64,000 bases of DNA from Pteria penguin (lineage: Eukaryota > Mollusca > Bivalvia > Pterioida > Pteriidae). The notes under the pieces were generated by a model. The model saw nothing but the letters and a program-made list of their open reading frames with translations. It searched no databases and had not been told where the DNA came from. Shown one piece after another: positions 63,691-64,000 of this stretch. The DNA lies in contig CM068584.1 in NCBI GenBank assembly GCA_035048485.1, positions 68,076,179 through 68,140,178 on the forward strand, given 5' to 3'. Positions within the stretch are counted from its first letter, which is position 1; every line of letters begins with the position of its first letter. The translations under genes and the position numbers were made by a program.

Positions 63691-64000
63691 CTTGTAGAAG
63701 TACCTTTTATGTCACATTAAGATTATTGCATATCTATGGTGATAGCAGACGCCTGACGTAAAGATTAGAATGTAGAGCCATGACACGGACCCACCCGGAG
63801 CAGTCAGGCATCGTCTACCGTGTCACGACACGGCGGTTCGAACAAACAGCAGGAAAACGACGAGCCCAAAACCCAAATGAAAAGAACAGCTGTGGCTTAA
63901 ATGACATCTATTGAGATATGCTTTCAGACTGAGAAGAATTTTACGCATTTACAGAATTTGATTTCTTAAAATTATCGATATGTTTTTATTCAGAAGAATA
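63691..64000. other. Interval without recognised genes
   Basis: It holds a small inverted repeat, TGACACGG (63781-63788) and CCGTGTCA (63818-63825), followed by GGTTCGAAC at 63834. This is too little to call a tRNA. Otherwise I see nothing. Confidence 0.5.

Noticed and set aside
63781..63850. Possible tRNA gene near TGACACGG...CCGTGTCA and GGTTCGAAC
   Set aside because: There is only one small hairpin and a partial B box. No A box or acceptor stem could be placed.

Overview
The window is eukaryotic, most likely from a marine invertebrate such as a mollusc. The evidence is AT-rich DNA with GT-AG introns, a THAP-type transposase-like locus, several minisatellites, and about 53 kb of one homogeneous satellite. 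No bacterial gene organisation is present. The species assignment is inference.

Region 1 (1-53088) is a tandem array of a 373-bp monomer, with about 128 full-length copies and about 32 short 165-bp copies. The short copies are internal-deletion derivatives bounded by TTTAC. Full and short monomers form higher-order blocks of n x 373 + 165 bp. The commonest block is 2030 bp (five full plus one short). The copies from about 46 kb to the edge are more diverged. A 77-codon open frame recurs in the monomer, but it starts at TTG and is closed by stops in many copies, so I do not call it a gene. The minus strand of each full monomer carries a motif like the Pol III B box.

Region 2 (53089-58937) is a 5.85-kb core with two convergent, decayed, multi-exon genes. 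The plus-strand locus (three exons, 53225-54767) encodes a protein like the zinc-binding C-terminal (ballast) domain of P2X7. It is broken by an in-frame TAG and by a 25-bp minisatellite of exactly 14 units inside its last exon. The minus-strand locus (about ten exons, 58816-54700) encodes a THAP domain followed by a DDE transposase-like domain (GGDGR, IDRH, DVWH, CLEGYHS). It carries several stops and frameshifts. The last coding exons of the two loci overlap antisense by 68 bp. Both 5' ends carry the same 18-bp CRE-containing motif in inverted orientation.

Region 3 (about 58938-60426) is four diverged, inverted copies of the same satellite family (period about 372 bp). The core is therefore bracketed by inverted satellite copies. 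The edges of the main array and of the inverted relic fall at the same position in the monomer, directly beside the B-box motif. This layout resembles Foldback-type elements, in which a THAP transposase gene lies between long inverted arrays of tandem repeats. That is the main hypothesis I offer.

Region 4 (60427-64000) has no recognisable gene. It holds a hammerhead-like core inside a 9-bp stem, a 26-bp minisatellite, a sequence on the minus strand resembling a tRNA-derived SINE, and two adjacent 17-bp minisatellites of unrelated sequence.
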